From Citrus sinensis (lineage: Eukaryota > Streptophyta > Magnoliopsida > Sapindales > Rutaceae), in contig NC_068559.1 in assembly GCF_022201045.2 (NCBI RefSeq), positions 3,632,501 to 3,696,500 of the forward strand: a stretch of 64,000 nt of DNA, read 5' to 3'. The translations under genes were made by a program, and so were the position numbers. Shown here in pieces: positions 58,007 through 64,000 of this stretch (the stretch's first letter is position 1; each line of letters opens with the position of its first letter). Under the pieces are notes generated by a model. It saw nothing but the letters and a program-made list of their open reading frames with translations, was not told the DNA's origin and searched no databases.

Positions 58007-61000
58007 GTTCTAATCAACAAAACACTTTGGTTGCTGCATAAAACTTCATCTATTAAATCGCCATTAAAAAATGCATTGTTAACATCTATTTGTCTAATTG
58101 GCCATTGATGCATCACAACCAAGAACAACTCTGACTGTTACTAGTTTTACAACTAAGGTGAATGTTTCAAAATAATTTACCCCTTTTATCTACTGAAAAC
58201 CTTAACTACTAATCTTTCTTTACACTTACCTAAGTTGGCATCATTATTATACTTCACTATGTACACTTATTTACTACCAATAATTTTCTGATTTTCAAAC
58301 TTTCGTGCTAAAGACCAAGTGTCATTCTTTATCAAAGCATCATATTTATCTTTCATGGCCTGAAACCATTTTTCATTTCACAAAGCTTCATTAATTGTAA
58401 AATCTAGTTCTTTATGGATCAGCAGTGCAGTATATACACTTTTGGCTTAAAAATACATGTTTTTCCTCTTGTGATCATGGAATGAGTATTCTGGTGTTTG
58501 TTTTACAAAGGTTAAGTGGTATTGATTGTTATTTGAGAATATGATAGATAAGATAGAAGAAGAAATTTAAGTATTTATTGTAGGCTGATTAGCTGTAAAA
58601 TTAGGAATATGATTAGTGTTTAGGATTGAAAATGTGTAAAACCATTTGCCTGCATTAAATCTACTGATAAAAGAGGTTCAGTATTGCTAGAACATACTGG
58701 AAGAAAAGATTTAAAACTACTAGTTGAAGGATTAAAAATGATAGGAAGAGTAGACAGATGAAACCCTTGATGCGGAGTAAGAGAATAACCAGACTCTTAT
58801 TGTACTTTATCAATAGAGGTAAACAAAAGATCTAAAGCAAAAGGGAAGGTGTTTTAATATATATATGTCTTGTGATATATGTGTGCCCAGAAAGATGTAA
58901 GCATTTGTAACCTTTGTGAAAAAGGCTATAACCAATGAAGACACATTCAATTTAGTAATAATCAAACTTGTGTTTATTATAATCTCTTAAAAATTGATAA
59001 TAAGCACAACCAAAACACTTAAGCATCTTATAATCAGCCTTATGCTCAAAAAGTTTTGATATAGGGTTGTCATCTTAAGAGCAGAGGTTGGTAACCTATT
59101 CATGTGATAGAGACATGGAATTAGACCAAAACTTTAAAGGTACTTTAACTTGAGCTAGTAATAAGGCCTAACTCAACAACTTGCCTATATTTACTCTCAA
59201 CTAAACCATTTTGGTGATGTGTGTATAGACACGAGTGTCCAAAAAGGGTATCACATTGGTTTAAAAGTTCAACAAATGGTCTATATCCCCTAGTAATTAT
59301 TGTTTGAAATTGATTTTCAATTTGTAACTTGTACAATTGAAAGACATCTAAGGCTTCATATTTCAACTTCAAAACATAAATCTAAGTATATTTAGTGAAT
59401 TCATTAACAAAGCTCATATAGTATCTAAAGCGTTCTCTAGAAAGGGCTGGTAAGGGTTCTGACAAATTTGTATGAACAAGCTTAAGTACAGATTTGGTTT
59501 TAACTTTGTAATAGGAAAACAAAGTTTATATATCTTGCCTCATTGACGTGCTTCACAAAAATGTCATGTTGTTTATTTAATCATGTTTGTAGAAAGATTA
59601 TCAATTTGATTAAACTTGAGTAAATACAGTAAACTTTGAAGATTAGAATGCCCAAATCTTCTTTGCAGAAGAGTTATTTTATTAGCAAAATCATAATATA
59701 TATCAAAACTAGTGTTATGGAAATGAATTTTTGAAGAACTAGTGTTATTTATAAAAGGCACTTGAGAATTGATAACATTGAATAATGGTTTATTGACCTA
59801 ACTCTAAGACAAAAAAGAAGAAGGTTTATTGATCTTGGAGGATTTGAACATCAATTTATATAATCCTTTCTCAGCAATCCCTACATCAAAACCTACCCTT
59901 TTAGTAAATCCTTCACAACACAAAATGAACCAAAGAATTTAATAGAGATATTATTATCACCAGTCAGTTAGGAAACATTTAACAAGATCTTTATAATAGA
60001 AGGAACAAGCAATATATCTTTAAGCACAATATATGAATAAGCATGTGGTATTTTAAAGCCTCCAAATGCAAGATAAGAATCACCAATGTGAGTTATTGAT
60101 AATCTTTCACCAATCAATGATAAGTTTGTCACTACCTCTTAACTCCTTTGTGACATTCAGGTTAGCCATGCTGTTAGTTAAGTGATGAGTAGCACTACTA
60201 TCTAGGTACCAACCTTCATCTGTTGGCCCTTCAAAGTTTGCAACATAAATAGCTTTAACTCCAGGCAAGCTAATAAAGATAGTCATATAGGATAGTCCAA
60301 GAGGAAACCATAAGTTGGTTATTTTAAAGTAAGCCATTTGTGTTCTAGAATTGTTTACCGACCATGGACTATTATTTGGTGAGTAGTATTTCACATAAAC
60401 AATTCAAAGTTAGCCATATAAATAGATCTTGGAATCTTGCCCTCGTAAAACTATCTTGTTGACTGAGATACATAGTTTTCGATACACATGTGCTAGCATT
60501 CAGCAGCTGTATGCCTTGACTTAAAGCAAATTTAACATGTAGGTACTGATTTATCTCCATTAGTGATCTATGATTCAACAGGGGACAAATTACCATTGTC
60601 AATCAAACCACCACCAAGAGAACCCTTTCTAAAATGAGCAAAATTTCCAATCATCATCATTTGACCTCTTCAATGATTAGCAACGTGACCAATTCCAAAA
60701 GGAAATCCTCTTGGATAAAAGTTGAAGAATATCGATATGCCACTTAATGAGCTATTTCTAACCCCTGAATGATCACTATAGTTGTTCTAAAAACCTCGTG
60801 TATAACCTTTCTTGTTATCATCACCTCTTATTTATGCATAATAAGCATTGATCATGCTATAGTTATTGCAGTTAGACATATTACCATAATTGACATTGAA
60901 CATATGTTTTTCACTTTGACTTTGTTCAAGTCCAGGTTCATAAGTAAGAAGTAAAGCATAAGCATTATCATAATCTAATTTGCTTGTTGTTATGAATGTA

Positions 61001-61377
61001 GCTATACCTAGATATCCAGCTTCTATGCCATTTAAAATCTATTGTAACAAAGCTTTTTCACAAATTGGAATAACAGCACAAGCTAGCTTATCTGCAATTG
61101 ATTTCATTTTCAAGCAATATTCTTTTATACTTAAAGAATCTTTACTCAAGACATTCATCTCATATCTAAGTTGAAGAACCCTAGTCTCTGATTGGACTCC
61201 AAACTTTTTCTTCAAAGTTCTCCAGAAATCAAAAGAAGTATTACACGAAAGAACAATGCTTAGGATACCTTCACTAATGGAGCTAAGTAACTAGTTATGC
61301 AGCATTTGATCATGTGATCTACAAGTATTATACTCAGGATTCTCAACTTGTTGAATAGATCCAAATGTTGCTCCAAC

Positions 61378-62000
61378 TAGAGCTACCAAAATTTAACACG
61401 ACCTGATTACCCGAAACGAACACGACATGAATGAATGGGTATGAGTCCTCAAATTTAACAAGATTATTAAATGGGCCTGGTCCAGGTTGACACGAATTTT
61501 TTGGTGTCAGGCTAGGGTTAAAGTTCTTGACCTATTTTCCTAAACAATGACACGATTGTATTTTATATTTTAAAATAATTTTTAGATTCTTGTCATTGAA
61601 ATCAAATACTAGACAAGATTCTGTCTTTTTAATTTTTTTTTTTTTGAAGATGGATATATATACAATGTTTTATTTATAAAATTTTATATAAATTTAGAAC
61701 TTTAATAGTGTAAGTGTGTAATTTGTTGATACACATGTATATTTTATGATATAGATATATAATATTATTTACATATATATAATTTAAACTTTAAATAGTA
61801 TAAATGTGTAATATGTTCGGGTGTGTATATAACATTTGTTAAATATATAAATATTAAACAAGTTATTGGGTAACTTATTTATTTTCCGTGTTGGGTTTGG
61901 ATCTCAATATTTTAACACAATTATTAAATGGGTTGTGTTTACGTCGACCTAAATTTGACACGACACAAAAATAATCCGGTGACCCATTTTGCCAGCTCTA
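61378..62000. mobile_element. Non-autonomous hAT element in the gag region of the Copia fossil
   Basis: 623 bp with inverted ends TAGAGCTACCAAAAT and ATTTTGCCAGCTCTA and a near-perfect 8-bp target duplication (GCTCCAAC at 61370-61377, ACTCCAAC at 62001-62008). Sub-terminal TTAACACGAC and GACACGACAC motifs. No transposase frame. It split the Copia fossil after that element inserted. Confidence 0.8.
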
Positions 62001-62857
62001 ACTCCAACATAGTTTGGTCAAGCTATGAATTGGTTTGGAGCTACTTTCTCTCCAATGACGTAGCCTTCGAGACGATTTCCTCTTATGGAAGCAAGAACAA
62101 GATTATGCCAGATCACGTAATTAAATCGATCTAATTTTACTGCAATAATGAAGTAAAATGTTGTTTGTGGTATTTGACTTGTAGTAATTGAATTTGAATT
62201 TGAATTGAGATTGCTTGAGCTAGCCATTTTGGCTCTGATACCAATAAACAATTGTAATATTGAATGAAGAGTTGTTGTTTGGCAGCTGAGAAAATTTGAG
62301 AAAAAAGATAATTTTCTAAATTTGTTACATATTATTTCTTAATAGAACAGCCCCGAATATGAGCTGTCGATATGCGCATTACAAGCATTAACAAATCATT
62401 AATTAATTCTAACAAATCAGTAACTAATTCTACTTAGTTAACTCTAAGCATGTATAACAGAATTAGTTGAGCTATCACTGCTGCTGCTGATCTGTCTTGT
62501 TGACTTGGCATTACTCACACGTGACTTAACAACCAAATGGCTTTGCTTCTTCACTTCAGCATAGCTAGCTATCTTCACAAATATCATCTTTGCTCATGAG
62601 CAGTTCATATAATGTGATGTTGAAGACGATGTTATAGCAATAATGGAAATGAATGTAAGCTTCAGGAAAATGGAAACGAGAAACATATATTAAATATCTC
62701 AGTTCCACATCTCACAGGGCCGATAATCTACTACTCTCTGTACTTAACGTAGACATGTTTATTGTTTCAAACATTGAAACACAACAGAGAAGACTGTTTC
62801 TTGTTTTGGGAAGCTATTACAAATCCTGGATGAAATTAATGGCTACCGTGTGTTTGG

Positions 62858-64000
62858 TTAAACAATCAACTTGGTTATGGAAGCACACAAATTTTCCTTG
62901 TCATCATCAATTATTTGCAGAATTTTTCTGGAGCAGTGTGCTCTGGAATCTTTTTGCTTCTTGTCCCTTTGGCTGTCCCGGTCTTCATTCTTCATTCCCT
63001 TTCTGTTTGCCATAAATCCTTGGGTTCCTTTGTCTTCTTTCAAAGGGGCAGGATCGGAAGACCTGACGCCTGAAGGAAAAAGTACTCTGTTTCTTTCAGA
63101 ACCAAGCTTCATATTCCCAGTTTCTGTCTTCTGAAGCTTGCTAGGTATTGTTCTTTCTGAAGCTCCATTGCAGTTACCAGTAACTGTCCCAGTTTTAGAA
63201 CTGCTATGTGTACCGAGGTGGAACTTCAGATCTTCATTCGGTGTTAATGCCATAGAATTTTCCTATCAATAGAAATATTATTCATACAATTGGAGGAATT
63301 AGCAACGAATAAATTTATTTAAATGAAGTTGTAAATAAGCTAATTAGTAAACAGAAAAAATGAACCGATATGTTTTTAAATGTGTATAACTAACCGCATC
63401 AAAAAATCCAATCTTCGGAGATGGCATTCGAAGACCTGAAGGTTTGGTGTTTCTTGATACATTCTTGAGAGCAGAATTGCTTCCTTTTGCCTTTTTATTG
63501 AGATGTTTAGTTTGAGACCGTGTGTCCGGATTTTCATGCCTTATACAGCCTTCATTATGATGATGGCTCTCAGAATCTAGTGCTTGAGTGTTAGCACCAT
63601 CAAAAGATGTCTCTATGCAAGGAGTAGTGTCCAGATTTCCTGAGGGGTTCTCAGATATTTGGCTAATAGAAGCAAGTAATTCTGAGGAGCTTATATGGAC
63701 GGAGCTTGCAGGTGATACGTAAAAGGACTTGAAAGAGGATGGCAGATGACAAGGAAGACTAGAATTTAGAATATCAATTTTTTTGGCAGATAAATTTCTT
63801 AAAGCAAAAGGCGAACTAGAAAGTCGAGAACTCAGAGGAGATCTAGCAGCTTGATCGGATAGAGGAAAGGCAAGTTCTGCAGATTCATTTGTGGGAGTGT
63901 GTGAACCAGAAGAAGTTGATTTAGAGGATGCTGTAGCATTAGGTATCACACAACAGGATTCTGCTAGAAAAGGTCTTTTTGCTACATTCAAATGTTGACC
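62858..64000 (-). CDS. Unrecognised Ser-rich plant protein, C-terminal exons (partial)
   Basis: Two exons of a host gene that continues beyond the right edge: 64000-63395 (open throughout) and 63262-62858, joined GT-AG in phase 0 (KIGFFDA then ENSMALTPN). About 336 residues are visible. The product is rich in Ser, Asn and Lys, without a domain I can name. A conserved-looking stretch KPSGLRMPSPKIGFFDAENS spans the junction, and the tail is basic (NRKGMKNEDRDSQRDKKQK) then HCSRKILQIIDDDKENL. The pattern of short SP motifs (LSSRLSSSPFALRN, SPASSVHIS) suggests a phosphorylated, disordered protein, possibly nuclear or cytoskeletal, but I assign no function. A poly(A) signal AATAAA (minus strand) at 62758-62763 lies 95 bp after the stop and supports this 3' end. 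A low-stringency homology search with the visible part would be needed to name it. Confidence 0.75.

Larger units (their letters stand above)
56458..62690 (-). mobile_element. Ty1/Copia LTR retrotransposon fossil
   Basis: A decayed Copia-superfamily element in minus orientation. Recognisable parts, from high to low coordinates: a probable 5' LTR from about 62253 upward (outer edge unclear, perhaps near 62690), a primer-binding site of the TGGTATCAGAGC type at about 62230-62241, gag (62220 to about 60500), protease (near 60190), GAG-pre-integrase and integrase (about 59700-59100) and reverse transcriptase (from about 58130 down to about 56460). No 3' LTR is seen, so the low-coordinate end is truncated. 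It is broken by many changes (well over ten) and by two hAT insertions. It looks old. Confidence 0.85.

Noticed and set aside
62253-62690. Exact LTR boundaries for the Copia fossil
   Set aside because: The inner edge next to the primer-binding site is plausible, but without a second LTR the outer edge cannot be fixed.
1-64000. tRNA, rRNA or snoRNA genes
   Set aside because: I looked for cloverleaf and box motifs by eye and saw nothing convincing; a covariance-model scan would be needed to exclude small ncRNAs.

Overview
The window is nuclear DNA of a eudicot flowering plant. Genes carry short GT-AG introns, and their products (ARP1-like RRM protein, PWWP protein, P-class PPR protein, GET4, RCI2/PMP3) match plant families. 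The sequence is AT-rich, and accessory parts are full of hAT-type and Mutator-type transposons plus a decayed Copia element. A woody rosid such as Citrus would fit, but species cannot be proven from sequence alone.

Positions 1-28500 are ordinary gene space: an ARP1-like RNA-binding protein (+), a Mutator-type MITE, a large PWWP-domain chromatin protein (+), a 775-residue PPR protein (-) that shares a 386-bp divergent promoter with an AllA/ureidoglycolate-hydrolase-like gene (+), the 12-exon GET4 gene (-), a 1.15-kb non-autonomous hAT element, a small LYR-type MZM1/LYRM7-like mitochondrial gene with a probable GC-AG intron (+), and a 54-residue RCI2/PMP3 membrane protein with two ABRE/G-box motifs upstream (+). 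These genes are not an operon and have unrelated cellular jobs.

Positions about 28985-56400 form a segmentally duplicated array built from fragments of two host genes: an AAMP-like WD40 gene (always +) and an IRE1-like kinase/KEN-RNase gene present in two diverged lineages on opposite strands. Some copies are tandem and nearly identical. All show pseudogene traits: shared stops, indels, a lost DFG aspartate and missing exons. A 7.03-kb Mutator-like element with a transposase on + and a DUF1985-Ulp1 protease gene on - is inserted in one unit with a perfect 9-bp target duplication. Other copies of the unit show the unoccupied site.

Positions about 56458-62690 hold a broken Ty1/Copia fossil on the minus strand, itself split by two small hAT elements with 8-bp target duplications. 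The window closes with the 3' exons of an unrecognised serine-rich host gene on the minus strand, which runs off the right edge.

The most unusual content is the AAMP/IRE1-like array. It looks like a decaying duplicated locus rather than a working new system, but the plus-strand IRE1-like copies keep long open exons and deserve expression data.
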